39,554 nucleotides of DNA from Aestuariivirgaceae bacterium. GTDB taxonomy: Bacteria; Pseudomonadota; Alphaproteobacteria; Rhizobiales; Aestuariivirgaceae. The stretch spans positions 1 to 39,554 of the forward strand of contig JANQIR010000200.1 in the NCBI GenBank assembly GCA_028282065.1. The letters run 5' to 3'. How positions within the stretch are numbered: the first letter of the stretch is position 1; each line of letters opens with the position of its first letter. The position numbers and the translations under genes were made by a program. Under the pieces are notes generated by a model, which was given only the letters and a program-made list of their open reading frames with translations, was not told where the DNA came from and searched no databases. Positions 1 to 9,012 of this stretch are shown here, piece after piece.

Positions 1-195
1 TCCGGCATGGCCTAGGATCTCGACGTCGATGTCGCCATCAAGACCGCATGCCAGCGCGTGAACGCCGCCGGGACTTGCCACGCGATAGGCACCCGGCTCA
101 CCCGGCCCATTGTGGCTCTGCAGCCGCTCATTGACCTCACGCAAGCTCAACTGCGCAAGATTGAGGGTCTCGATGTTATCCCCGGCACCGGTCAC
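1..195 (-). CDS. glxC: GlxC/MgsB-like glutamate-synthase-family subunit, N-terminal 65 codons only
   Basis: The reading frame starts at a GTG that overlaps the glxB stop as GTGA, and it runs off the left edge of the window without a stop. The 65 visible residues (MTGAGDNIETLNL...GDIDVEILGHAG) match the start of the GXGXG-domain subunit that follows the amidotransferase subunit in glxBCD/mgsABC operons. In that family the subunit is part of a split glutamate-synthase-like enzyme, best known as N-methylglutamate synthase in methylamine use. The overlap implies translational coupling with glxB. Only the N-terminus is visible, so the call leans on operon order as well as sequence. The paralogous alternative is a GXGXG protein of unknown substrate. 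Confidence 0.72.
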   Translation of the reverse strand, partial: MTGAGDNIETLNLAQLSLREVNERLQSHNGPGEPGAYRVASPGGVHALACGLDGDIDVEILGHAG

Positions 196-1094
196 TGCCC
201 ACCTCCCCAGCTATAGACTACGCCGGGTTCCGGCTCCCAGACCCTGGCATTCCCGATATCGGGTAGCGTCGCCAGCGCCCGGTACTCCGAGCCGAACGCG
301 ACATAGTCGTCCGTCTCCGCCAGCACGGCCGGTTTGCAGGCGATCGGATCGCGCAACACGGCAAATCCGTCACGCGTACCGGCAACAAAGGTGTAGAAGC
401 CATCGAGATCGTCCAACCCGTCTTCCAGCGCCCTGCGCAGGCTGGCACCGTCTCGCAACTTCCAGGTCATATAACCGGCCGCCACCTCGGTATCGTTTTC
501 CGTATCGAAGGTCACGCCATGCCGGGCGAGATAGCGCCGCAGCCGGTTGTGGTTCGACAGCGATCCGTTGTGCACCAGGCAAAGATCCAGTCCGGTGGCA
601 AACGGATGGGACCCGGCGGTCGTGACGGCACTTTCTGTCGCCATCCTGGTGTGACCGATGGCATGGCTGCCGGAGGCCTGTTCAAGCGCAAAATGTCCGC
701 AAACCTCGGCCGGCAGACCGGTCTGCTTGAAGATCTCCACCGTCGTACCGGACCCGACGACACGAATTTGCGGCATGTTTTCCGCCAGCCAGTCCCGTAC
801 ATCGCGTTCCGTCGCATCGGTAATAACGATTGCATGATCGGACAGGACATCGACATGGACGTCGCAGCCAAGGCCTGCCTCCAGACCGGTATCGAGCGCC
901 TTCCAGTCCTGTTCGGGGTCATCCGAAGCAAGCGTGAACTTGACCTGACCTTGATCGACGGGATCTCGGTAAATGGCAAACCCGGCCGAGTCCGGTCCAC
1001 GGTCCGTCATCTCCACCAGCATGGGCGCGAACATCTTACCCAGATCCGGCTTCAATGCCTCGTTCTTGAGGTAGAGTCCAACAATGCCGCACAT
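192..1094 (-). CDS. glxB: GlxB/MgsA-type class II glutamine amidotransferase
   Basis: A 300-residue class II (Ntn) amidotransferase that would release ammonia from glutamine for a partner synthase subunit. Cys2 directly after the initiator Met (MCGIVGLY) is the expected N-terminal nucleophile. Further family motifs are DRGPDSAGFA (about residues 32-41), GHTRMATES (near 150) and HNGSLSNHNRLR (near 175). The length and the lack of any synthase domain separate it from GltB and from GlmS/PurF. The start has a clear AGGAG six bases upstream. It lies downstream of a same-strand XRE-cupin regulator and overlaps glxC. By analogy it belongs to an mgsABC/glxBCD complex. Whether the acceptor is methylamine cannot be told from this window, because gmaS and mgd genes are not visible. 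Confidence 0.85.
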   Translation of the reverse strand: MCGIVGLYLKNEALKPDLGKMFAPMLVEMTDRGPDSAGFAIYRDPVDQGQVKFTLASDDPEQDWKALDTGLEAGLGCDVHVDVLSDHAIVITDATERDVRDWLAENMPQIRVVGSGTTVEIFKQTGLPAEVCGHFALEQASGSHAIGHTRMATESAVTTAGSHPFATGLDLCLVHNGSLSNHNRLRRYLARHGVTFDTENDTEVAAGYMTWKLRDGASLRRALEDGLDDLDGFYTFVAGTRDGFAVLRDPIACKPAVLAETDDYVAFGSEYRALATLPDIGNARVWEPEPGVVYSWGGGQ

Positions 1095-1202
1095 AGCGCG
1101 CTCCTGAATATGGCGGGCCCGGAAACGTCATCCGGACCCGCTCACGTCACACCGCAGGCAGTGTAGTCGCGCTTGGCACAACAATCAATGCAGTGAAATA
1201 AA

Positions 1203-1219
1203 GTTTCTTGACAGGAAAC
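1203..1219. promoter_or_regulatory. 17-bp palindrome upstream of glxB, candidate operator
   Basis: GTTTCTTGACAGGAAAC is self-complementary around a central A except for one T/G pair. It lies about 110 bp upstream of glxB, just after the stop of the XRE-cupin gene. The position and symmetry suit a dimeric HTH regulator, most simply the neighbouring XRE-cupin protein. Binding is inferred. Confidence 0.45.
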
Positions 1220-1244
1220 AACAGCACGCGCCCGACGCTTACCA

Positions 1245-1925
1245 TCATCGGGTTTCGCGCGAATAGCTGATGACGGACAGAAACCGGGCGGGCAGTTCCA
1301 CAAGCTCTTCTGGACCATGCGGGGCATCCGCATCGAAGAACAGGGAATCTCCCGGCACAAGCCGGTAGGTTTTGCTGCCGTGCCGATATATCACCACGCC
1401 TTCCAGCATATATATGAACTCGTGGCCGGAGTGCTGGAAGACCGGAAACACCTCGGATTTGTCCGTCAATGTAATCAGATAAGGCTCGACGGCGAGCGAC
1501 CCGTGCGGCGTATGTCCAAGCAGTTCGTACTGATGCCCGGAGCGCGTGCCACGCCGCTCGATGGTCAAGCCCTCGCCGGCCTTGACGAAAGTTGCGTCGC
1601 GCACCTGGTCGTAGCCTCGAAACAAAGCTGTCACCGGCACATTCAACGCCCGTGACACCGATTGCAGGGTCGACAGCGAAGGCGATGTCGAGCCGTTTTC
1701 GATCTTTGACAGCATGCCAGCCGAAATGCCGGCAGCGCCCGACAATTCGCTGATGGTCATTCCGAGTTTTTCTCGAAAATCCTTGACCTCGTGACCGATA
1801 TAGGCTTCCAGCTTACGCACGCTGCTGCGTGCTGTATCGTGCGGGTCCTGTGCGCCGGTTTCATATCCGGTATTGTCGCGATTTGGCATGCGGGCGTAAT
1901 GCCTCTCATGGTGTGAGTCATTCAT
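1245..1925 (-). CDS. XRE-family HTH regulator with C-terminal cupin domain
   Basis: This is a transcriptional regulator of up to 226 residues. Residues about 47-103 form a lambda-repressor-type HTH ([20 protein letters not shown], then [11 protein letters not shown] and [17 protein letters not shown]). Residues about 150-220 form a small cupin ([14 protein letters not shown], then [18 protein letters not shown]), the usual ligand-sensing part of this family. Two starts are possible: ATG at 1925, or ATG at 1889, which has AGAGG 12 bases upstream. The second leaves a more normal leader. The open frame extends further upstream, but that stretch reads unlike the family and overlaps cysD. The gene sits directly upstream of glxBC on the same strand, so it probably controls that operon. 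The ligand is unknown. Confidence 0.85.
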   Translation of the reverse strand: MNDSHHERHYARMPNRDNTGYETGAQDPHDTARSSVRKLEAYIGHEVKDFREKLGMTISELSGAAGISAGMLSKIENGSTSPSLSTLQSVSRALNVPVTALFRGYDQVRDATFVKAGEGLTIERRGTRSGHQYELLGHTPHGSLAVEPYLITLTDKSEVFPVFQHSGHEFIYMLEGVVIYRHGSKTYRLVPGDSLFFDADAPHGPEELVELPARFLSVISYSRETR

Positions 1926-1949
1926 GACATTTGTTATCGTAATCGAGCT

Positions 1950-1966
1950 ATTGTCACATTGACAAT
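1950..1966. promoter_or_regulatory. Perfect 7-3-7 inverted repeat between the XRE-cupin gene and cysD
   Basis: ATTGTCACATTGACAAT has perfect 7-bp arms around a 3-bp spacer. It lies in the divergent gap between the XRE-cupin gene and cysD. Read on the minus strand, TTGTCA with TACGAT 18 bp further on could be a promoter for the regulator. The repeat is therefore a plausible autoregulatory operator, or a site controlling cysDNC. No experimental link is known to me. Confidence 0.4.
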
Positions 1967-2048
1967 AAACCTGGGCACAGCCCACAAGCACATCAGAAAA
2001 TTCTCTAATTCCAGCAAAACAACAGCAACCGGACCGCAACCGCTCACA

Positions 2049-2954
2049 ATGACGCACGGACTTACGCATCTTCAGCGCCTCGAATCCGAAGCCATCCACA
2101 TCATGCGCGAGGTGGTCGCCGAATGCGAACACCCTGTCATGCTCTATTCAATCGGCAAGGACTCCGCCGTCATGCTCCATTTGGCCATGAAGGCGTTCCA
2201 TCCCTCCAAGCCGCCATTTCCGATCTTGCATGTCGACACCACATGGAAGTTTCGGGAGATGATTGTGTTTCGAGACGATACCGCAAAGAAACTCGGTCTT
2301 GATCTGATTGTCCATACAAACCCGGACGGTTTGGCCAAAGGCGTGAACCCGTTTGACCATGGCTCGGCGCTGCATACCGAGATCATGAAGACCGAAGCGC
2401 TCAAACAGGCGCTCAACCAGTATGGTTTCGATGCCGCATTTGGCGGCGCACGCCGCGACGAGGAGAAATCCCGCGCCAAGGAGCGGATATTCTCGTTCCG
2501 CACGGCGCAGCACAGATGGGACCCGAAGAACCAGCGCCCGGAACTCTGGCAGCTTTACAACACGCGCATGAACCGGGGCGAATCCTTACGCGTCTTTCCT
2601 CTGTCAAACTGGACCGAACTCGACATCTGGCAATACATCTATCTGGAGAACATTCCTATCGTACCGCTGTACTTCGCCAAGGAACGCCCCGTCGTGGACC
2701 GCGACGGCCAGTTGATCATGGTGGATGACGAGCGCATGCCGCTTCTGCCAGGTGAAGAACCCGAAATGCGCGTGGTACGATTCCGCACATTAGGTTGCTA
2801 CCCACTGACGGGTGCGGTCGAAAGCCCGGCGGCAACCTTGCCGGAAATCATCCAGGAAATGCTCTTGACGACGTCGTCAGAGCGCTCCGGCCGTGTCATC
2901 GATCACGATCAGGCCGCCTCCATGGAGAAGAAGAAGCAGGAGGGGTATTTCTGA
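2049..2954 (+). CDS. cysD: Sulfate adenylyltransferase subunit 2
   Basis: This is CysD, the catalytic small subunit that forms adenosine 5'-phosphosulfate from sulfate and ATP with the GTPase CysN. The 301-residue protein begins [19 protein letters not shown], and the family PP-loop follows as [15 protein letters not shown] near residue 37. Other CysD signatures are [19 protein letters not shown] and the C-terminal [14 protein letters not shown] at 2049 was chosen because the family begins at this point; the open frame extends 30 codons further upstream without similarity. The stop overlaps the next start as TGATG, so cysD and cysNC are translationally coupled. No strong ribosome-binding site precedes the start. 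Confidence 0.96.
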   Translation: MTHGLTHLQRLESEAIHIMREVVAECEHPVMLYSIGKDSAVMLHLAMKAFHPSKPPFPILHVDTTWKFREMIVFRDDTAKKLGLDLIVHTNPDGLAKGVNPFDHGSALHTEIMKTEALKQALNQYGFDAAFGGARRDEEKSRAKERIFSFRTAQHRWDPKNQRPELWQLYNTRMNRGESLRVFPLSNWTELDIWQYIYLENIPIVPLYFAKERPVVDRDGQLIMVDDERMPLLPGEEPEMRVVRFRTLGCYPLTGAVESPAATLPEIIQEMLLTTSSERSGRVIDHDQAASMEKKKQEGYF

Positions 2955-4852
2955 TGTCTTCCGCGCAGGCCGATGCGGCCATCCAAACCTACCTTGATGC
3001 ACAGCAGGACAAGGATCTTCTTCGGTTCATCACCTGCGGCAGCGTCGACGACGGCAAGTCGACCCTGATCGGCCGTTTGCTTTACGAATCGAAGCTCCTG
3101 TTTGAAGATCAGCTCACCGCGCTGGCATCCGATTCCAGAAGGGTCGGAACGCAGGGCGAAGAACTCGATTTCGCGCTGCTTGTTGACGGCCTGTCGGCAG
3201 AACGCGAACAAGGTATCACGATTGATGTCGCCTACCGTGCGTTCACGACGGACAAACGCAAGTTTATCGTCGCCGACACACCCGGCCACGAGCAATACAC
3301 GCGCAATATGGCCACCGGCGCCTCGACAGCGGACCTGGCCGTGATCCTGATCGATGCCAGAAAGGGTATCCTCACGCAGACCCGGCGGCACAGCTACATT
3401 GTCACACAGCTCGGCATTCGCCATCTCGTCGTTGCCATCAACAAGATGGACCTGGTGGAGTACAACCAAGAAGTATTCGAACGGATCGAAAGCGACTACC
3501 GCGAACTGGCAACGTCCATGGGCGTGGATGACATCGTCTGTATTCCCGTTTCGGCTCTGAAGGGCGACAATGTCACGGAACCAAGCACGGTAATGACCTG
3601 GTACCATGGTCCAACCCTCCTGGCACACCTGGAAACCGTTTCGAACACCGATGGTAAAGCGGATGAACGCTTTCTCATGCCTGTTCAGTGGGTAAACCGG
3701 CCCAACCAGAACTTCCGCGGATTCGCCGGTCAAATCGCATCGGGCAGGGCCCGCCCGGGAGACGAAATCCGCGTCCTGCCGTCCGCGCGCACGAGCAAGA
3801 TTGCCAAGATCGTCACCTATGATGGCGAATGTGAAGACGCTGTCGCCGGCCAGTCCGTCACACTTGTGATGGAAGATGAGGTCGATGCCAGCCGCGGCAG
3901 CGTGATCTGTGCCGCAGATGATCCGGTTTCCGTGGCCGACCAGTTCGAGGCTTCCATCCTGTGGATGGACAATGAACCCATGCTGCCCGGCCGGCCCTAT
4001 ATGATCAAGATCGGCACGCGCCTGCTGCCCGGCGCCATCGCCGTGCCGAAATACACCGTCAACGTGAACACCTTCGAGCACATTGCCGCAAAGACGCTCG
4101 AACTGAACGAATTCGGTGTGTGCAACATCTCGCTCGACGATCCGGTTCCATTCACAGCCTATACGGAAAACCGGGACCTCGGCGGTTTCATCATTATTGA
4201 CCGCTTCACCAACAATACCGTTGGCATGGGCCTGATCCATTTCGCATTGCGCCGCGCCTCGAACATTCACTGGCAGGCGCTTGATGTCGGCAAGGACACC
4301 CGCGCCAAGAAGAAGAAGCAAAGACCGTGCGTTCTCTGGTTCACCGGCCTGTCCGGTTCGGGAAAATCGACCGTGGCAAATCTGGTTGAAAAACGGCTAC
4401 TGTCCCAGGGGGCCCATACCTACCTGCTCGACGGCGACAATGTCCGTCACGGCCTCAACAAGGATCTTGGCTTTACCGATGCGGACCGCGTTGAGAATAT
4501 CCGGCGGGTGGCAGAGGTTTCCCGATTGATGGTCGATGCCGGTCTGATCGTGCTGGTATCCTTCATCTCGCCATTCCGTTCCGAACGCCTGATGGCCCGG
4601 GAGCTCGTCGAGCGCGAGGAGTTCTTCGAAGTGTTCATCGACACACCGCTAGAGATCTGCGAGCAACGTGATCCCAAGGGGCTGTACGCAAAGGCTCGGC
4701 GTGGCGAAATCAAGAATTTCACAGGCATAGATTCCGATTACGAACAGCCGGAAAATGCCGAATTACGCATAGACACCTCGGTCAAGTCGGCTGAACAGTC
4801 GGCCGATGAAATCGTCCGCTTCCTGGAAGACGCCGGAAAACTGGTCACCTGA
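2954..4852 (+). CDS. cysNC: Bifunctional sulfate adenylyltransferase subunit 1/adenylylsulfate kinase
   Basis: A 632-residue fusion. The N-terminal CysN GTPase half has the G1 loop GSVDDGKST (residues 29-37), the G3 motif [12 protein letters not shown] and the G4 motif NKMD. It drives sulfate activation with CysD. After a lysine-rich linker (AKKKKQ), the CysC half carries its own P-loop GLSGSGKS (465-472) and the APS-kinase motif [17 protein letters not shown], and makes PAPS. This fusion is common in alphaproteobacteria (there often called NodQ or CysN/C). The ATG at 2954 overlaps the cysD stop and begins [15 protein letters not shown] longer open frame begins upstream inside cysD but has no support. 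The gene ends convergently with hutG, 42 bp away. Confidence 0.96.
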   Translation: MSSAQADAAIQTYLDAQQDKDLLRFITCGSVDDGKSTLIGRLLYESKLLFEDQLTALASDSRRVGTQGEELDFALLVDGLSAEREQGITIDVAYRAFTTDKRKFIVADTPGHEQYTRNMATGASTADLAVILIDARKGILTQTRRHSYIVTQLGIRHLVVAINKMDLVEYNQEVFERIESDYRELATSMGVDDIVCIPVSALKGDNVTEPSTVMTWYHGPTLLAHLETVSNTDGKADERFLMPVQWVNRPNQNFRGFAGQIASGRARPGDEIRVLPSARTSKIAKIVTYDGECEDAVAGQSVTLVMEDEVDASRGSVICAADDPVSVADQFEASILWMDNEPMLPGRPYMIKIGTRLLPGAIAVPKYTVNVNTFEHIAAKTLELNEFGVCNISLDDPVPFTAYTENRDLGGFIIIDRFTNNTVGMGLIHFALRRASNIHWQALDVGKDTRAKKKKQRPCVLWFTGLSGSGKSTVANLVEKRLLSQGAHTYLLDGDNVRHGLNKDLGFTDADRVENIRRVAEVSRLMVDAGLIVLVSFISPFRSERLMARELVEREEFFEVFIDTPLEICEQRDPKGLYAKARRGEIKNFTGIDSDYEQPENAELRIDTSVKSAEQSADEIVRFLEDAGKLVT

Positions 4853-4894
4853 ATCCGCGATCACCGGCGGGCAATCTGCCGGAGGCAAAGCGCT

Positions 4895-5692
4895 CTAAGG
4901 CCGCCACTCCAGCAAGCCGCAAACAACCCGACTGAGAACGGGGATGACATGGGCTGCCTTGTCGTCGTCCCAGGCGTAGCTGCCATCATCGGAGAGATAG
5001 GCATCGCAGCCCAGTTCCATCTGTAGGGCATGCAACCCTGTCGCGGGCTGCCCATATGTCCGCGTGATATGCCCTCCGATGAAACGCCCGTTCACCACCC
5101 AGCTCATGCCCGATCCGGCCAGAATGTCCTCGCTCTGCTGCTCCAGTTCCGGTGCGCAGCTGGATCCGTTCACCGTGCCGAGATTGAACACCGGCAACGT
5201 CCCCTCAAACAGCCGCGGCACCCTGGAAGCAATGGAGTGGCAGTCGTAAAGAACGGCAAATCCGTGCTTTTCGTGAACCCGCTTGAGCTCCGCGACCAGC
5301 GCCAGGTGATAGGGCCGCCAATAGGTCCGTATCCGCGACGAGATCTCTTCCTGACTGAGGATTGCGTTTTCCCGATAGAGCGGCGAGCCATCAAACTGGA
5401 TCTGCGGACACAGACCCGTCGTCGCCTGACCCGGATAGAGGCTCTCGTTCGAAGCCGGCCGGTTAAGGTCGATCAGATAGCGCGAGTAGTTGGCCTTGAT
5501 CACCGTTGCGCCCAGGCCTGAAGCAAACCCGTACAGCCGGTCCACATGCCAATCCGTGTCCGGCAACGTGCATGCCTCGTCGGTCAGGCGCAACCGGATA
5601 TCTTCCGGCAGGCGGGTGCCGGCATGCGGAATTGACAAGATGACGGCACTTTCACCACGCTTGAGATCGAAAAGATCATCGGGAACGTTCAT
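4895..5692 (-). CDS. hutG: N-formylglutamate deformylase
   Basis: A 265-residue N-formylglutamate amidohydrolase that releases formate and glutamate, the last step of the HutF-type histidine route. Family motifs are LSIPHAGTRLPEDI (from residue 19, His23), DTDWHVDRLYGF (from 45), LIDLNRP and YDCHSI, which supply the metal and substrate ligands of the FGase fold. It is the Pseudomonas-type HutG, not the arginase-like formiminoglutamase of Bacillus, which agrees with the presence of hutF. The start overlaps the stop of the upstream fusion gene as ATGA. It is the last gene of the minus-strand hut operon, separated from hutH by two genes that are not normally hut members. Confidence 0.93.
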   Translation of the reverse strand: MNVPDDLFDLKRGESAVILSIPHAGTRLPEDIRLRLTDEACTLPDTDWHVDRLYGFASGLGATVIKANYSRYLIDLNRPASNESLYPGQATTGLCPQIQFDGSPLYRENAILSQEEISSRIRTYWRPYHLALVAELKRVHEKHGFAVLYDCHSIASRVPRLFEGTLPVFNLGTVNGSSCAPELEQQSEDILAGSGMSWVVNGRFIGGHITRTYGQPATGLHALQMELGCDAYLSDDGSYAWDDDKAAHVIPVLSRVVCGLLEWRP

Positions 5693-6681
5693 CGCCCCGC
5701 ATCCCGCATCAGGTGACGTTCCAACAGGTCGAACCGGTCCTGGCCGAAATAGAGCTTGCTTCCGGTATCCACCGTAGGAACACCGAAAATTCCGCGGTCT
5801 ATGGCAGCTTGCGTATTCGTTTCGACCCGATTCTTATAATCTTCGGACTGGGCCGCGGCCACCGCCGCATCGCCATCCAGACCTGCATCCCGCGCCAGCG
5901 ACGCAAGCACGGCGAAATCGGAAATGTCCGCCTCTTCTGCCCAATAAGCCCTGGTCAACCTTTGCACATAAGGCTCCACCAGCCCCTGGTCGTCCGCATA
6001 GAGGCAGGTGCGCAGCGCCCTGGAATTGCGTAAAGGAAAGTCCGGATGGAAGGTGAACGGCAATCCCATCTGCTCGGCATGGTCTTCGATATCCTGCCGG
6101 AACCAGGAAACGAACGCGGCATTTTCCTCCAACGGCCGGCGTCCCCCGATTGTCTCGACCAGTCTGGGTAAGTGAAACGGACACCACGTAAGCCGCGCAC
6201 CATGCCGTCTGGCAAGATCACCGATGCGGTGCACGGCGAGATAGACCCACGGACTGTGCACGTCGAACCAAAACGTAATGTCCGGCGCATCCGGTTTCAG
6301 CGCCGTATCCTTCTTTAGAAACCTGTCGAGATGAACAAGCGCGCGAACATGCGTGCCGGACATGACCGTCCGGCCGCCCTGGGCCGCCTTGACCTTGAAC
6401 GACAAACGCTTGCCATCATTGCCCACGAGTTCCGCTTCGACATCGACGGGCTGGCCCACATAGGCAGCCGACAAATGCTTCAGATCGAAACCGACGCCGA
6501 CCGTCGCCTCATCGCCTTCAAACAGATGATCGATCAGGTGATGACAGGCAATCTCCAGATATCCGATGGTTGCCGGCGATGACACGACATCGACGCCCTT
6601 GTTGCCGATCGCAGACGCCATGTCCGACAATGCCGGCATGACCTGTCCGCGATAGACGGAGCCAACGTCTACCGGCTTCAT
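5689..6681 (-). CDS. Hotdog thioesterase (FlK-like) fused to DsbA/HCCA-isomerase-like domain
   Basis: This 330-residue protein has two recognisable halves. Residues 1 to about 130 resemble FlK-type hotdog acyl-CoA thioesterases: IGYLEIACHHLIDHLF, an LSAAYVGQPVDVEAEL strand, and the closing SGTHVRALVHLDRF. Residues about 138-325 resemble the thioredoxin-like DsbA/2-hydroxychromene-2-carboxylate isomerase family: FWFDVHSPWVYLA, LRNSRALRTCLYA, and GIFGVPT with the cis-proline. The CxxC position reads SPWV, so it is not a thiol oxidoreductase; glutathione-dependent isomerase or transferase chemistry is more likely. ATG at 6681 overlaps the SDR stop as ATGA. The hutG start overlaps its own stop, so it is tightly coupled inside the hut operon. 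The real substrate is unknown; a CoA-thioester or glutathione adduct is a guess. Confidence 0.78.
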   Translation of the reverse strand: MKPVDVGSVYRGQVMPALSDMASAIGNKGVDVVSSPATIGYLEIACHHLIDHLFEGDEATVGVGFDLKHLSAAYVGQPVDVEAELVGNDGKRLSFKVKAAQGGRTVMSGTHVRALVHLDRFLKKDTALKPDAPDITFWFDVHSPWVYLAVHRIGDLARRHGARLTWCPFHLPRLVETIGGRRPLEENAAFVSWFRQDIEDHAEQMGLPFTFHPDFPLRNSRALRTCLYADDQGLVEPYVQRLTRAYWAEEADISDFAVLASLARDAGLDGDAAVAAAQSEDYKNRVETNTQAAIDRGIFGVPTVDTGSKLYFGQDRFDLLERHLMRDAGR

Positions 6682-7448
6682 AACGCGCACCATCCACCAT
6701 CGACCAGCAGGTTGACGCCTGTCACGTAACTTGCGGCATCCGACGCCAGAAAGATTGCCGGCCCGGCCATCTCTTCCACATCAGCCACACGCCGCAAAGG
6801 CGTGCGCGCAATGATGCCGTCTTGTTCCTGCTCCATGATTTCGGTGCTGTTCGAATTCATCTGGTGATAAGTGTAACCCGGATTGATCGAATTAACCCGA
6901 ATTCCCAAGGGTCCCCATTCTGCGGCAAGCGATCTGACAAGCGCATCGATGCCGCCTTTGGACGCACAATAGGGCGTCAGCCGCTCAAAGGCAGCCATCG
7001 ATGCATTGGAAGATGTCATGACGATAGAGCCGCCCGTGCCCTGTTTGATGAACTGGCGTGCTGCAGCATGAGCCGTTAGGTAAGCCGATGTCAGGTTGGA
7101 CCTGATCACCTGGTCAAATTCTTCAGGCGTGAAGTCGAGGACCGGCTTGGTGATATCCATGCCGGCATTGGCCACGACGATATCGACCTTACCAAAAGCC
7201 TCTGCCGCCTCGGCCATGAGCCGGTCGACGTCTGCCGGGTTCGTCACATCGCAGGCAAGGCCGATGGCCTCCCCTCCGCGTTCCGCGATATCCGCCGCCG
7301 TCGCGCCGGCGCCATCGGCGGATCTGGCACAGCCTGCAACCTTGGCACCGGCATCGGCAAAGCCCATGGCAAGCGCCCGGCCGATGCCGCGGCTGGTTCC
7401 GGTGATCACCGCCACCTTGCCGGTGAGATCGAACATCTGACCTGTCAC
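6678..7448 (-). CDS. SDR-family oxidoreductase embedded in the hut operon
   Basis: A classical short-chain dehydrogenase of about 256 residues. The cofactor loop is GTSRGIGRALA, the stabilising motif is VVANAGMD, the catalytic residues are in VMTSSNAS and YCASKGG, and the C-terminus is the usual ASYVTGVNLLVDGGW. It resembles 3-oxoacyl-ACP-reductase/glucose-dehydrogenase-type SDRs; the substrate cannot be read from sequence. GTG at 7448 is preferred because GGGGAGG stands eight bases upstream. An ATG at 7436 is the alternative. An in-frame ATG at 7481 would overlap the hutH stop. The gene lies between hutH and the hotdog/DsbA fusion, and its stop overlaps the next start (ATGA). A job in histidine use or in a urocanate side route is inferred from location only. 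Confidence 0.85.
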   Translation of the reverse strand: MTGQMFDLTGKVAVITGTSRGIGRALAMGFADAGAKVAGCARSADGAGATAADIAERGGEAIGLACDVTNPADVDRLMAEAAEAFGKVDIVVANAGMDITKPVLDFTPEEFDQVIRSNLTSAYLTAHAAARQFIKQGTGGSIVMTSSNASMAAFERLTPYCASKGGIDALVRSLAAEWGPLGIRVNSINPGYTYHQMNSNSTEIMEQEQDGIIARTPLRRVADVEEMAGPAIFLASDAASYVTGVNLLVDGGWCAL

Positions 7449-7473
7449 GTACCGCACCTCCCCGCACAGACCA

Positions 7474-9009
7474 TCAGTCATCGGCCGTCACCGGCCTGCC
7501 CGTCAATTCGGTGAAACTGTCCTCGCGGATCAACTTGGCAACCGCCTCGATGTCACCGGTAAACACCCGGTCGGACCGGCGCACCGCCACCTGGGACCTG
7601 ATGGTGGCATGAGATTGCTGCAACAGGGGTGATGTTTTCAAGGGTGTGCGGAAGTCGATTCCATCTGCCGCCGCCAGCAGTTCGATGCCGACAATCCTGC
7701 GCGTATTGGCATTCATGCGTTTCAGGCGAAGACTGCCGTGGGTGGCCATGCTGACATGGTCTTCCTGGTTGGCCGATGTCGGCAGGCTGTCGGTCGAGGC
7801 CGGATGCGAAAGCTGCTTGTTCTCGCTGGCAAGCGCGGCCGCCGTCACCTGGGCCAACATGTAGCCGGAGTCGAGCCCGGGGTTCTCGGCCAGGAAAGGC
7901 GGTAGTTCACTGATCGAGCTGTCGATCAGCGCCGCAAGCCGGCGCTCCGACAAGGCGCCGGTTTCGGCAATCGCCAGGGCGATGATGTCCGCAGCAAAGG
8001 CCACCGGCTCCGCGTGGAAGTTGCCGCCCGAAAGGACCTCCGGGCCATCGGTAAACACCAGCGGATTGTCGGTCACCGCATTGGCCTCGGCACGCAGGGT
8101 TCGCCAGGCCTGCGTGAGCAGATCCACACAAGCGCCCATGACCTGCGGTTGGCAACGGAAGGAGTAGGGATCCTGCACGCGTTCGCAGTCGACATGCGAA
8201 GCCCGGATTTCGCTGCCGGACATCAATTTTCGGATCGCGCCCGCCACCATGATCTGGCCGGGCTGGCCGCGCAACGCATGGATGCGGGCATCGAACGGCG
8301 TGTCGGACCCCATGATCGCATCGACCGACATGGCACCGGCGACCAGCGCTGCGGCACAGTTTCGCTCCGCCTCAAAGAGTCCGGACAAGGCCAGAGCGGT
8401 CGACACCTGAGTGCCATTGAGCAGCGCCAAACCCTCTTTCGGTCCCAACCGCACCGGTTGCAGCTTAGCGGCCTGAAGGGCCACGGCAGCCGGTATGGAC
8501 GTCGTCCCGTCGAAGATCTCGCCTTCGCCAATTACGGCAAGGCTCATATGCGCCAGTGGAGCCAGATCGCCAGAGGCCCCGACCGACCCCTGTGACGGGA
8601 TCAGTGGCAACAGGTCTTGGTTCAGCAGCGCGAGCAGGCTCTGCACGACCTCGACGCGAACGCCCGATGCACCGCGTGCCAGGCTCGCCGCCTTGAGCAG
8701 CATCACCAGCCGCACGATTCCCGGCGGCAAAGGCTTGCCGACCCCGGCTGCATGTGAGCGGACAATGTTGACCTGCAGCATGTCCAGATCCTCACGATCG
8801 ATCCGCTGCTTGGCCAGCTTGCCAAAGCCTGTATTGACACCATAGATCGGATCCCCGCTGTCCAGCAGTTGCAGGATCGCGGCCTGACTCGCATTGATCT
8901 GCCGGACCGCATCGTCTGACAGCTTCACTTTTATGGGCCCGGCCAGCGCGGCACGCATGTCTTCAGCATTGATATCACGGCTTCCAATGGTGATCTGATG
9001 GTCCGCCAT
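7474..9009 (-). CDS. hutH: Histidine ammonia-lyase
   Basis: HutH, 511 residues, converts histidine to urocanate and ammonia. The autocatalytic MIO group is formed by Ala145-Ser146-Gly147 in [15 protein letters not shown]. The catalytic tyrosine region IYGVNTGFG is at about 55-63. Further family motifs are [25 protein letters not shown] and [14 protein letters not shown]. The length is normal. The start has GGAG six bases upstream, inside the end of hutF, and only three bases separate the two genes. This is the first enzyme of the pathway although it is the second gene of its operon. Confidence 0.97.
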   Translation of the reverse strand: MADHQITIGSRDINAEDMRAALAGPIKVKLSDDAVRQINASQAAILQLLDSGDPIYGVNTGFGKLAKQRIDREDLDMLQVNIVRSHAAGVGKPLPPGIVRLVMLLKAASLARGASGVRVEVVQSLLALLNQDLLPLIPSQGSVGASGDLAPLAHMSLAVIGEGEIFDGTTSIPAAVALQAAKLQPVRLGPKEGLALLNGTQVSTALALSGLFEAERNCAAALVAGAMSVDAIMGSDTPFDARIHALRGQPGQIMVAGAIRKLMSGSEIRASHVDCERVQDPYSFRCQPQVMGACVDLLTQAWRTLRAEANAVTDNPLVFTDGPEVLSGGNFHAEPVAFAADIIALAIAETGALSERRLAALIDSSISELPPFLAENPGLDSGYMLAQVTAAALASENKQLSHPASTDSLPTSANQEDHVSMATHGSLRLKRMNANTRRIVGIELLAAADGIDFRTPLKTSPLLQQSHATIRSQVAVRRSDRVFTGDIEAVAKLIREDSFTELTGRPVTADD

Positions 9010-9012
9010 TTG

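Noticed and set aside
2909-4321. Long open frame (470 codons) antisense to cysNC
   Set aside because: It lies wholly opposite a well-conserved cysNC gene and has no recognisable domain; it is a codon-bias shadow of GC-rich coding DNA. The same applies to frames opposite ilvD-like/denD (16338-18287 plus) and the nucleotide-sugar dehydrogenase (24121-25170 minus).
4864-4882. Inverted repeat CCGGC/GCCGG between the convergent cysNC and hutG genes as a terminator
   Set aside because: The stem is only 5 bp with a 9-base loop and no T-tract on either strand.
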